The translations under genes and the position numbers were made by a program. Shown piece by piece: positions 51,701-62,526 of a stretch of DNA of 64,000 bases. The DNA lies in NCBI GenBank assembly GCA_900239685.1, contig OENT01000351.1:62001-126000 (forward strand), written 5' to 3'. Below the pieces are notes generated by a model. That model did no database searches. It was not told where the DNA came from and worked only from the letters and a program-made list of their open reading frames with translations. The stretch's first letter is position 1. The number at the start of each line of letters is the position of its first letter. The DNA comes from Rotaria macrura. Taxonomy: Eukaryota; Rotifera; Eurotatoria; Philodinida; Philodinidae.

Positions 51701-52259
51701 TTTTGGCTTTCGAGATTTTGCTCGTTCGAGATATTTTCGTTCTTGTTTTTCGGGATATTGCCATTGGGTCTTTTTACTTTCGGTCAATTAACACGGAACC
51801 AATTACTATACGAAGTTTCGTTTCATAGACTTTGTCATAATAACTGGATTCTTGAATTGTCTTAATTCGAACAGATCTGCGTGGGAAGGGTACAATCTGT
51901 AGCATATCCGTAAGTCGAATCCGGCTAAACAAAATACATGAATATGTTCTTATTGGGAAGTGAATTTTTCAAGAACTTATTTTTCAAAGAAGCTAGTATT
52001 TGAAAACTCACTGATCAATATTCATATTTGAACTAGTAATGCCTTCTCAGAATTCTCATAGATGTATAAAATAGATGAATTGAATAATCAAATTCTGTGA
52101 TGGAGGCAAATTTTTGAGTAAACAGAACAATTTTTGCGTAGAGACTTTTTATGGACTTACTTTAGAGTCTTTCCATGCTTTCATCATTGAAATATCTTTA
52201 ATCTTAGGTACTGGTTTCAGTGATGGTGTAGCACGATCGTCGACTTTTGAATCTGACAT
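48725..52259 (-). CDS. PTPA: PTPA, serine/threonine-protein phosphatase 2A activator (326 aa)
   Basis: Seven exons in phase: 52259-52161, 49893-49807, 49744-49622, 49564-49447, 49389-49290, 49230-48897 and 48844-48725. Exon 1 was found 2.27 kb upstream: it starts MSDSKVDD and ends MMKAWKDSK|GTAAGT, continuing into AYREYTLFVQSLN, which matches the PTPA SQAYADYIGFI junction. Hallmarks follow: GDAGYRDWH, DYGTGHELAFALFILCLCKI, LEPAGSKGQWCIDDYQFLPF, WGSSQL, FINEVKTGPFFEHSSTLYDI and WSKVNQGMIKMYNGEV, all conserved in the family. Length agrees with other PTPAs (about 320-360). The protein is a peptidyl-prolyl isomerase-like chaperone that activates PP2A catalytic subunits with ATP/Mg. The first intron carries a decayed transposon. 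The stop TAG is at 48727-48725, and the F-box gene lies 187 bp upstream of the start. Confidence 0.95.
50021..50149. repeat. G11 tract and C8 tract forming widely spaced inverted arms
   Basis: An 11-G run (50021-50031) followed by GAGAGAC faces a C-rich run (50134-50149, CCCCCCCCTCCCACCC) about 100 bp away, inside the first intron of PTPA. The two arms are complementary over roughly the homopolymer part only. This is unusual in AT-rich DNA and a likely assembly or polymerase trouble spot. Confidence 0.6.
50900..51794. mobile_element. Decayed FLYWCH/MULE-like DNA transposon derivative (895 bp)
   Basis: The left end reads GTGTTAATTAACC and the reverse complement of the right end GTGTTAATTGACC. 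Both subtermini carry repeated TCTCGAAA units (three to four per end). A 4-bp GGAA direct repeat flanks it (50896-50899 and 51795-51798). Inside, on the plus strand, an ATG frame at 51131 encodes MTSIEFILSNKGKPLLVLDS, and a second frame at 51239 encodes SATVHTDANDLFL. Both resemble the two halves of a FLYWCH zinc-finger domain as found in Mutator-like transposons, interrupted by stops and a frameshift. No transposase remains. Family assignment is from motif memory. The 4-bp duplication is short for a MULE and may be coincidental. Confidence 0.6.
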
Positions 52260-52446
52260 GATGAAAAATTCCAAAATCTTGAATAATTTCAAATCGATGA
52301 GTTAAGATGACACTGAAGAATAATAGGATCTATTGATTAGGAAAAAATCTGAAATACTTAAAAATCAAATGAATATGATCTTCTGTAATAAAAATCTAAA
52401 AAACAAGCACAAAAACAAAATAAATATAAAATTATTATAATTCTTA

Positions 52447-54261
52447 TCACATCCACACTTTTAATCTTTCTTTTCCATAATCAATTTTGAATCTGTTTAC
52501 ATCTGTCAAGCGTCCTGTTGATTTTTCAACAAGATACTGATTTAAAATTTCTCTGTTTAAATTGATTGTCTTAGATAATGAACCATACATACTAAGAACC
52601 ATTAATTTTGGAAAATAATTTAAAATTAATGATACTGTATGAGATTCGATTTCTAATTTTGAATTTCGTAAATCGATACACATATGATTAACACGAAAAA
52701 ATATGCGTGCAATACAATGAATGTGTTCGTCGGTTAGTTTTTCAATAGATGTATCTTCGAATCGAATGCATAATATAACAATACGTTGATAAAGAAGATG
52801 GAATAGAAAAAGGGATTGATCATCATCACTGAGTAATTTGTATAAACAGTCAAAATCGATTGATATTGCCGAAAGATTTGGTGCCACTAATAGAATATTT
52901 TCTAAATAATTTGAATCAGGTGGAATACCTTGTATAGAGAGAAAATCAAGTCGACCTAAATAAGGAAGTGAAGCTGTTGTTTTTTGTAGATCTTGACCTC
53001 CTGAAATGTAAAAAACGTTATGAAATTAATGATGTATCGATTAAAATTAGGGCAAAAATAAACCTTTACTTGATGGTAATGTTCGAATTGAAACAATTAA
53101 ATCAAGAATTTGTCGACAATGTCTTACAATACCAAATATTTCCGCTAAAGTCACAGTGTCATAAACATGTAAATGACGAACTTTTTTATAAATCTGACTG
53201 TTTACATCAGCGGACATTTGCTTGTTAAACAAAGAACGCAGTGATAACCGATTCGGTTGATAGGAAACCGTGTGTAAAAACATACGCTTATCGATTTCAC
53301 TTATTGAATATGCGATAGGAATTGGTTTCCATGATTGAATAATGCAGGCTGTTTCGAAAGGACCATCTTTATCAGATGAATGATAACATATACTATAACT
53401 GAATTGTTTTACAGAACTTGGAAGAATACCAAGAACGCGTTTTCCATCAATCATAGCTAGATCACGCGTAACAAGTACGAACGAGAAATTTTCAATAGTG
53501 GCTGAAACTTGCACCAATGCATTCAGATCATCGAAGGTCGAAAACCAGCTCATTGCATAAACACTTAGTTCTTTCAAATGAAGAAATATTGGTTCATTCA
53601 GTGAGATTTTAACCCATGGACGTTTAAATGTCGTATGTAATTGTTCAACATTGGGAACGATAGGAACAAGTTTCAATAGATCTTTTGTTGTTTGTAATTC
53701 AATATCTAATTGAATTATATTCGGATAATTGATTTCAGAATTTTCTTCATCTGTTAAATTAAATGCATCACATTCGTGATCGAATAAAATATGTGTTAGT
53801 TGATGATCATTAGCACCGAGAATTTTTCGAAGAAGATCTATACTTTTAACAGATTCAGTTAGATCAAGTGCTTGAATAATAAGTTTATGAAAATATGTCA
53901 TTCCATGTAATGTATCGACAAATAAAATTAATTTTTCATCTGTCCAATTGACTAATGTTAATTTTTCTAATCTTTGATAGACATGATTGTTTTTAAAGGA
54001 TTCAAAAAATAATGGCGATTCTAATTCAAATATAACTAAAGAACAAATAGATGATTCGATTTTAGGGAGTATAACTGTAAATATATGAATAAATTGCATA
54101 TAAAATGTTTTATGAAGTGAAACATGTTGACGATAAAACGTAATCGATTGATTTAACCGAGTATTAAGATCGAAAAATGAATAAAGAACATCGCCACTAT
54201 GTAGATATCGACAGATTTCTAAAAGCATTTCATCTGGCAGCATTTCTAATGTTGAAGACAT
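52447..54261 (-). CDS. F-box protein with degenerate LRR-like body (583 aa)
   Basis: Two exons, 54261-53064 and 53000-52447, join in phase across a 63-bp intron (donor GTTTAT, acceptor ACATTTCAG). The N-terminus holds an F-box at residues 5-45: LEMLPDEMLLEICRYLHSGD, then LYSFFDLNTRLNQSI. The remainder is built of irregular Leu/Ile-rich segments with spacing like divergent leucine-rich repeats (for example VYQRLEKLTLVNWTDEKLIL, FLHLKELSVYAMSWF, KKVRHLHVYDTVTLAEIF, YLGRLDFLSIQGIPPDSN). F-box proteins recruit substrates to SCF ubiquitin ligases. This architecture is abundant in bdelloid genomes and orthology is not assignable. The frame ends GKERLKVWM. It lies head to tail with PTPA (187 bp to the PTPA start). 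Confidence 0.85.
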
Positions 54262-55971
54262 GATTATCTAGAAATATTATAATTATTTCAAAAAGAAGGA
54301 GCATTCTCTCTCTCTCTCTTTCTATCATGTCTTGGCATATAGTGAAATATGATCCATGGCAAATACTAACATCTTTCTTGTCACGTCAAAGAAGTTCAAA
54401 TCAGTTGACAGGAAAATTGATATGAAAGGCTAAAGTATTAGCAAACATTTCTAGCACCATGACCAGTTTTTTTACTTATAGACGGATGATGTAAGTTTTC
54501 ACGTATTTTTGTTCTTCTATTTTAAAAATTTTACTCTTCAAAGAAATCGCTCTTTCAAATATCGTAAAATCTCTATGTAAGAAAATCTAAAATTAATAGT
54601 GGGCATCACAAGTTTCATCATTAAGAATAAATATGTATGTGACCAAGGACGTTTTTAGAAAGATATTCTGGCAGAACACGCTATTTTGGACTCTATTTGT
54701 CCCATAAGTTTAAAAAAATCTTCAAAAATAGTCGTTTGACAAATGGTGCAATAGTTTCTAGTTTGCTCGTGAACTGTATTTTGACTCATTAAATTATTCT
54801 TTTAAAACTATAGTAAATGTATGTACACTTCTTAGTCGAGCTCTGAATTCCACAGACTTCTCTGCCATGCGATACCAGTTAACTAACGCAAACCTGTTAT
54901 ATAGATCCTATAATACTTTTCTTTGCTAGTTAATAGTTTCTGTTGCGTAATTTGCCTAGTACTCATTTTATGGACGCTGTATTTCACAGTACACAATATG
55001 CGTTCTATGAAGGTGACATATAAAATTCGATAGAAAAGAAAAGATAAATGATGTGACAATCAATTTGAAAGAAACACATTGTAAACTTAGTATAGTCATA
55101 ATCGATGAAGACTCGGTTTATCGTTAATATCTAAGACTTCCTCATCATCTTACAATGGTAATCTACTAGTATAAACTAACAAACGTTGAATGAAGTCAGC
55201 GCTTGTTAAAATATGAGCATGTTTTTGCAATTATATTCTCAATATTTACGTATTATTTACGTATGAATAATATTGCAACAGATCGTAAAGATTTCTCAAT
55301 TGTTTTTAAAATTATAAATAAAATTTTCATCTGTCAATTACCATCCAAAGCTAAGTTTTTCTTTGTAATATTTAATGCACATTTCAAAAAATGATTAGCA
55401 CAGTAGCCGTCAACATTGCTATTTTTAACTGAAGAAACATTCACCATTTACATTAACAATTAATGATAAGTTTCATATATATTATTCAATGAAGTTTCAA
55501 ATCAACCAAGTTGATCTTGCAGAATGCTTGAAGTATAGAACGGAAGATGTAGAAACGCGGTGGGCAAATAATTTGATGGAGATTTTGTTCAAAATTTTTC
55601 TCTTACATATAAGTACAGAATTAATCAGGACACGAAGTGCTCGTTATCAATTCTATTCATTGAAGTATTGCTCAGTTTGCTGCCTTAATCTATTGGATTG
55701 ATCATCATGTGGTGAATATCGTATCGTTCAAAAATATTTGTTCGAAAATTTATTTTTGTAATTTCGAGAAGTCATGATTGACTAGTTAATCACATGTTGT
55801 TAACAAACTTGAGTAAGACTTTAACGTTTCAATCATTTTTGAATAAATGCTAATCCAATAATTTTAAGATCACGGCAAAAAAGTACTACATATTGCAATT
55901 ACTGTGACAAGATTTTATCTGAAACACAAACCGAAAACAGAGAACAATAATGATGATTTCATTTTTTTATC
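54262..55971. other. Intergenic spacer
   Basis: AT-rich DNA upstream of the F-box gene, with a short CT-rich run near 54307-54322. The plus-strand frames at 55203-55394 and 55489-55701 look random. No feature was identified. Confidence 0.5.
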
Positions 55972-57919
55972 TTAATAAACTCTTTGCTTTCGTCCTGAAA
56001 ATGGTAATCGACGATTATTTTGAACATGTCGACGACGAAGTACATCACGAATATGACTTCGAATCGGTGAATGATAAACTTTATCCATTAGATTAAGAAG
56101 GATTTCTTTAACGAAAAATACACAAATTTCTGCTAAGCGAAGATCTTGATTCGATGAAGACTTTTTCGACACAGCTAAATTATTTAGTTGAAGCCAATGT
56201 TCTACATCAATGGATGATAATGATCGAAGACTATTGAATGAACTATGTTGCTGCTCAACAAACAATAAATAAGCATCTGGTGTCAATGCATCGCTTTTGT
56301 AATAAGAATCAAGGCGAGCATATTGACGTGAACGTTGATGATCTAATATTTGGAATATGGACTAGAACAAAGAAAACATGAACAATTTTACAATTATTTC
56401 ACGATAATTTTAAAAACTTAGAAAATCAGATATCACAATTTTCAGTAGTTTCTTGTATATGTCTTAGTTTTTTAACTTTTGATACGCTCTGATGAATAGG
56501 TTGGAAATGTTCGCATGAGCTCAAATGTCGACTACTCCTATTTACAATCAGAATTTAAGATATCTACTTACCGGGTACCTGTTTTCAACTTTTCATGAAT
56601 ACTCTGATACTCAATTCAGAAAATTCTCGAATCCTGAAATTGAGATCATTCCCGTAAATATGTTACTCTTGACGATTCTATAACAAATCTGAGGCGAGTA
56701 AAATTTATTCTTCCTTTTGTCTATGATTATGTTAACACATTCATTTTTAATAGATCAAAAGAGTATCTTGTTCAGATTATTAAGTTATTATAAAATTCAT
56801 TTTCAGATAATCTAGATCTACGAAAATAGACAAATATTAATCGTGGTTGTGCGTCGCATGTTAAAACATTTATCTCTTTCTTTTAGATCTATACATATAT
56901 TAAAATAGGAATAAAGATCACAGACACGCCGATATGTGATAAAAGACACTGATGTTCTTAGTTTTCGTTCCTATCAGCACTAATTATTCTAAACATCTAT
57001 ATTTGATTGGTTACAATCCTACTAGTATATGAGCGATGAATTATAACTGAAAAAGAAGCATGCAGTTGGTTCTCGGACACGGATTCTTAGATTATTCCGT
57101 TATGGCCCTTATTAACATTATGGGAAATGACCAGTAGATTTATTACATAGTTTTTAAAACATTCAAGACCGAAATAATGTATGAAACTTTACTCTTGTTA
57201 ACCAGTACATGTATCATCGACCTAGAACATGAATCATGAGTCAATCTTTAAAAACACCCTAACAATATCATTTTAATTGTATTAGATAACGATAATTATT
57301 CCAATCGATATGAAATCTACTCGTAAACTGTATATATTCAATTCATCTATCAAATATTGGAATTAAACGTTGAGAGCTAATTAATCTGATCACTTCTGAA
57401 ATATTATTTTCAGTTACAGTGCACATTCAAACATTATAAGTCACATTCAATGAAACTTCTCTCAGCTGTATGTTAATTTTCTTTTATTGCTTAACTTCAG
57501 CCATTTACTTTATGTTCATTATCATTGATAAATATTTGTGCTTGACGACATATTCGATTAAATCGTTCCGATATGGTAATTCTTTTATCTTTAGCAATAT
57601 TGTCAACTAAATTCTCTTGTTGTTGTGCTGCTCGATCTTTTGTGTGAACAAATTGTTGAAGTCGTTTGAGGCGAGATTTTTTATGACGTGAACTATATAC
57701 AAGTGAACTCAGATATGATAATTGAGAATTCAAATGGCTTAATAACATCAGTTGCTTATGTTCAATAAAAAACTGTCGAATTAATTGACGGCAATATTCA
57801 GTAACATAATTAACAATTTGTGTCGAGTATGGATATCCATTTCCATACATACGAAGGCCAATATCAATTACATTTTGAAATATACATTGGTCATTCATCT
57901 TTTTTGCAGATATATTCAT
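55972..57919 (-). CDS. SPT3-like histone-fold protein (SAGA subunit candidate), about 266 aa
   Basis: Two exons, 57919-57509 and 56361-55972, join in phase (AAA|TCC) across a 1.15-kb intron with GTAAAT donor. The N-terminal part (IDIGLRMYGNGYPYSTQIVN, then YVTEYCRQLIRQFF) resembles the first histone fold of SPT3/TAF13 (MMYxxGD.xxP..ET..., then a long helix). It is followed by LSYLSSLVYSSRHKKSRLKR, like the SPT3 LLFLMRKDKKKLRRL segment. The C-terminal exon has DAYLLFVEQQ, then AEICVFFVKEILLNLMDKV and SHIRDVLRRR, resembling the second SPT3 histone fold and its IREAIRRY end. SPT3 helps deliver TBP within SAGA in the nucleus. The sequence is divergent and shorter than human SUPT3H. Exon 1 begins directly after an AG acceptor, so an upstream exon may exist. 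Confidence 0.55.
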
Positions 57920-58053
57920 CTATAGAAAAATGTATATACATGTATATATGATCTATTATCCAAGAAATACATAAGAAAAACGAAAATTAAAAATATTACT
58001 TTACTTGAGTTAGTATCACATGCACTACAATAAATAAGTATAGCAAACATCGA

Positions 58054-58223
58054 TATCACATTGTAAATTCTAAGTGATTAGCTTCAGATTGAAATTTTTT
58101 AGGATGCAGTTTCAAATAAATATGATCTAGAGGCCATTGAGAAGGATTTTTACGTAATTGTTCAGTTATTGGGTCACAAAATATATTGGATACTAATCGA
58201 TGTTTTAAAAAGATAAAGAAACA
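58054..58223 (-). CDS. Isolated exon-like frame, unidentified
   Basis: After a possible acceptor (CATCGATTAG at about 58224), an open segment reads NIFCDPITEQLRKNPSQWPL, then DHIYLKLHPKKF, and stops with TGA. Its composition is protein-like (conserved-looking Trp-Pro and Lys-Pro), but the phase does not fit the SPT3-like exon downstream and no upstream exon was found. It may be the last exon of a broken or unrecognised gene. Confidence 0.3.
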
Positions 58224-58861
58224 AGAAAATGGTTTTCTCAATAAATAGATTATTGGATTTTTTCATTTCAACAATAATATAACGAATATTCGTAAATGTA
58301 TCTCGATAGTTTTTCTATATTCGTATTATTTAATTCATCATCATTTGATAACCGAATTGAGAGATGTCTTATACAAGTTTGTAACAGTGAAATGTTGCAA
58401 ATCTATCGTGCGATTAAACAAAATTTTAACTCAAATAATGATTACAGTACATCGGCTGACGAAAGAAATCGATATATAGATAAGAAATATTAATCGGGAG
58501 GTTTTTCTTGAATCTTCTATTAAGAAATTATTCATATTGCAATTATTTTCTAGGAAAAGACTTTCAAAACAGGGTTGAGATCGAGACAATCTACATAAAC
58601 TTAGACATATATACACGAAATCGCCATTCTACCAATTTGCATATTTCCTTTATACGGATGAATCATATAACAGAGGTCGCTGGCTAATAACATCGAATTT
58701 CGATATTTTAATGTTCAGAAAACCGATTTGATAATATAAAAGTTTCGTTATCTGTCAGCATTGAAAGAAAGATATAAGCATCTGCCCAGGTTGAACGATA
58801 GGTTTCATTTGCGCCCCGTATACGAGCACTATATCGAGCGCAGAACTCTGGGTCGTAGCAT

Positions 58862-59022
58862 TAGTAGCGGCGCCAGAAACTTCCTTGATGGTGGGCTCAG
58901 CACACCCGAGGCCATCTCTGACACTACTATGAAACTTTGTTTCTAGGGCTTTAGAAAATTTTCAAGGTGAGCTCAACTTCGTCATGGGTGGGTTAAGTCC
59001 ATCCCTGGCGCCACCACTACGT
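58862..59022. mobile_element. Short TIR element (about 160 bp)
   Basis: Left arm GTAGCGGCGCCAG at 58864-58876 faces right arm CTGGCGCCACCACTAC at 59006-59021. Internal GGTGGGCTCAGC and GGTGAGCTCAAC units lie between. It is GC-richer than its surroundings. Ends and target duplication are not certain. Confidence 0.5.
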
Positions 59023-59041
59023 ACCATCATTAAACTAGGCC

Positions 59042-59139
59042 GTTTTACGGCCTTGTATCGTGACAATACGGTCTCGTATTACTGTGCCTCCTAACAGCAC
59101 TGTATACTTGATCGTATTGTCACACTACGACCGTAAAAC
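59042..59139. mobile_element. Foldback element / hairpin (about 98 bp)
   Basis: Left arm GTTTTACGGCCTTGTATCGT (59042 onward) continues into GACAATACG. The right arm, ending at 59139, is its imperfect reverse complement (CGTATTGTCAC and CGACCGTAAAAC). Arms are about 30 nt with a loop of about 37 nt. It sits directly after the previous TIR element. Confidence 0.6.
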
Positions 59140-59181
59140 CCCACGAGGATAATACCAAAAATTAGATACTATCGAATTCAT

Positions 59182-59560
59182 GTCGGATCCGCTCATGTTT
59201 CTATCAGAGTTTCTCTAATCCGACGAACTCCCACCGGATTTCTGGTTGGGATTCAACACCCAGATCCTACTATCGGAACCTGATTGGATTTCATCGTATG
59301 ATCAAGCAGGCCTCTACTATTGGGATTAAATGCTAATCGTCCACAAATAAGAAAATAGGTTTCTTCCGTCGGATCCGTTACTGTTTCCAAAATCCGGATT
59401 CCCATAGGATTTCATAGGATCGGACCGGATTCATTCACCTGAGAAATCGTGTTCAAAGAATAAAATATGAATTTTCCGTTGGATCCGTTAGTAGTTCCTC
59501 AAACCGAAATCCCTTCGGACTTTGTCGGTTCGTCGGATGTTGTAAGATCAGATTGTAGTC
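59182..59560. repeat. Degenerate GTCGGATCCG repeats
   Basis: Three diverged copies start near 59182, 59368 and 59478, with cores GTCGGATCCGCTCATGTTTC, GTCGGATCCGTTACTGTTTC and GTTGGATCCGTTAGTAGTTC. The last two are also preceded by related TTTTCC/TTCTTCC sequence. Related CCGGATT and GGATTT motifs lie between. Likely a fragment of a dispersed repeat; no terminal structure was resolved. Confidence 0.55.
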
Positions 59561-61619
59561 AGTGTTGGATTCATCCAGCTGTTTATTCATTTTTGTTTTG
59601 CATCTAACTAAATTCATTTTTTTTTCAGTTGAAATGGATCGAATACAAGAATCTAGTGAACGTATTTGTATCTTAAAATATAAAATATGCCAACGGGCTC
59701 GTTTATAAGTAGTCGAGACTTAACAATATTTTGGTTCTGCTACTCAATCTAATTTGCTATACCAGGAGTATTTGTGCAGATTTTCAAACTTTAAAAACTT
59801 CCCTTTTGATTTGAATGCTTTCTTACTAAAGTCAACTTCATATTGAAGCATTAAAACTTAAAATTTTATACAGTGGAAATGATCGTTTAGAAGAAAGTCA
59901 TTAAGCTCCTTATGGAACAATAGATTCAATCAGTTTTGCAAAAAGCTTGTTCTGGTGATGAAATATTTTAAAATTACAGCTGTAAAAGACTTTAGGATTA
60001 TTTTTCTGAAAACTTTTTTGTTTAGTATATAAAGTATCTTTAACACTTTAATCCTAAAGAATTATGAATACATACCAAGATCGATCGTTAGCAAGCAAAA
60101 TCAGATCTTGACCTTCTGGTTAGGTTTATATAAATACAATCTTGGCTGGAGACACAAGAAAAGTTTCATCAGTCAAGACTCTTGTTTTCTTGTATGATTC
60201 TTGAAATGCAAGTGAATCCTCTTGATGCATTAGCACAGGTGTCTTATTTTGTAACTGCTTTATTGTTCCAGTGAATTTCACAAGGAATGCACAGAAAATA
60301 TGATAAATTAAAAATAACACAGTTCCTATCACAAAAATAAAAGAATAAAAACGTCAGCAACATTAAGAAAAAAGGCACAAAAAGCGAATCATCAAACAAA
60401 GTGATCTGTGTATTAAACATGTCTTCTAAAATTCGTCGTCATCGTCATCTACGCATCATGTGGCATTGTTAATATTTCAATTCTGATCGAATTTCTTTGT
60501 TCTGCATGCATTGATTGACGATTTAGTTGATTAAGTTCCTTTGTTGATATCATGTTTTATTTTTTGTAAATAGGGGTGCAAAAAAACTTGAATGGATTTG
60601 AGATTTCTCATCAAATCTCTGAGGTTTGGACTTGGATTTGGATTTGGTTTCTGGATGCAGCTTTTGTGCATTTTCAGACCTTTTTCAGGCGATGTTTTGT
60701 AAGAAAGCTACGATTTGGTTCAAAACGAATATCAGATTCGGAATCAACGTTAAAGACCGAGTCGATTTATATACGTTGTGGATAATTCTAAGAAAAAATT
60801 TTGTTTTGAAAATGTTCCTGTACCCAACCTCAGGAATTGTTTGGTCAATAATGTCAATTTTTTCGATAACTCAGCCATTTCTTGCCGGATCCCTTTCATC
60901 TTCAAACTCGGCTGAGATATTGATGAGACAATTCTGTGAACAAAATCTCAGCTCAATCGAATGTATTTGTAAAGAGTTATCGTGCAAAGGAATGACCGGC
61001 AGGACACACTAACCGATTCTAGAGTGTACTCACTTTTCGAGTAAACAAAAAGAATCTTTTGTCTGACAACTAAGAAAAACAAGAATCTGGAAAGAACGAT
61101 ATCAAGATCGTCGACCATCGATGAGTACGAGAAACATGATTGAGCTATTAGTCTTTGGCATATCTCTTTCAAAGTTTTTCGATCATTACACAGAGAATTC
61201 ATCGCATTCAACACTGGTAATTTGTGGAAATGGAGTTCGAGAGAGTTCACAGCCCTGTCCCTTGAATGGTATCATGCCTGAAACCTTGAGGTGCCAAGTT
61301 ATGATCGACATGCCATAGTTGGCTTACTCTAACGTGTCCGGAAAACCTACGGTACTGAGCGGTTTTGAATATCGAGGTTTCGAGCGGTTTTCAAGAAACA
61401 GATAGATGCTCTGACGCTCGTTACATTAAAAAACCACTTGAAACCGTGGTTCCGAATTCCCTCACCTATCTCTGCTTTTAAAAACATTTTCTTCCGCTGA
61501 TAGTTTTAACTTATCCTAATATCAAGACAAAACAGCTTAAAATTACAAGTTTTTTGGTTTATTTATCCCACTAGTTAATCAACATATTTTTAAACACCAA
61601 ATTAAAAATCTTATTCTAG
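59561..61619. other. Intergenic region without supportable genes
   Basis: About 2 kb containing short frames on both strands with no motif or splice support, a TTGGATTTGGATTTGG simple stretch near 60630-60655 and repeated GAGCGGTTTT near 61358-61390. Nothing could be assigned. Confidence 0.4.
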
Positions 61620-61969
61620 ACAATGCCGATGAATATACCAGAAAAACATCGAGAACAACGTATACTAAAAATTTCTATGGACGTATCTTGGTTTTATTCC
61701 AAAATCTCAATCATTGACTATTTGTTGCATCATGTGAAAAGGAATATCCACCTTTGTCACTTTATGATCTACCAATAAGTTTTTTTCCCTCCTCGACTAT
61801 CACTGCATTATGTTCTAATGTGTATAATTTTGATGATTGCCTTTCTTTACTTGATTGCTGTTTCAAACAACTGAGCACGTTCATTGTTCAAGTGCATGGC
61901 ATCAGCTATGTAATAATTGCTCCTCGCGCCATGTTAAGTTCATACTATTTTATTGACGATTCCAGCTAA
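61620..61969 (+). pseudogene. F-box/LRR-family gene fragment
   Basis: One frame reads FYGRILVLFQNLNH, then a TGA stop, then LFVASCEKEYPPLSLYDLPI and ALCSNVYNFDDCLSLLDCCF, KQLSTFIVQVHGIS, ending at 61969. The arrangement (FQNLxHL... then NFDDCLSLLD...F.QL.TFIV.V) is typical of the C-terminal body of bdelloid F-box/LRR proteins. No F-box, start or flanking exons are present, and the internal stop indicates decay. Confidence 0.55.
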
Positions 61970-62231
61970 GAAATAATATTGATGACGATGTGAAGTTAAT
62001 ATCTATGTCAATACATCGTATGATTGTTGAAGTAGTGAGACCGAATGTAGTGGTTTTGATATTATGAAACTACTAGAAACAAGTGATTGTGCTTATTTGC
62101 ATGTCACTCAAAATTATTTGATAATTAATTTGAATTACTCAGTAGAATCAGCTAACTGGCTAGTTGCTAAATGAGCATATTCCCAGGTCGAACTTTCGGG
62201 AGTGAAAACCATAGATGTCCATTGCAGCAAG

Positions 62232-62292
62232 ACCGCTGCCGCGGCGTGGTAGGTATTCCTAAATCCTATCATGGTGGCGGCGCGGCAGCGGT
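62232..62292. repeat. GC-rich hairpin
   Basis: ACCGCTGCCGC (62232-62242) and its exact reverse complement GCGGCAGCGGT (62282-62292) bracket a 39-nt loop that can itself pair partly (GTAGG with CCTA). This is the most GC-rich patch of the local DNA. It could be a minimal foldback transposon or a structured RNA; no coding frame crosses it sensibly. Confidence 0.75.
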
Positions 62293-62526
62293 TGAAAGTT
62301 TTGAAAAGAAAATTTCCATTTTTGTATAGAGAAATCCATAGACTTGAGATCATTATTCTAACATAATTTGCATCATAGAATTTTTCTCGGTCAGTGTAGT
62401 CTTATATCTATTTCTTCATTTAAAACAAACACAAGTGTTACTAGAAAACGACTGAGTGATGATAGAATGTCAGAGCTAATTATTATATGTTCCTGAATAT
62501 ATTTGTGATTTCGTTTTGCTTGATAT

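Noticed and set aside
58761-58946. Plus-strand 61-codon frame over the TIR element
   Set aside because: Explained by the GC-rich repeat element; no codon pattern of a gene.
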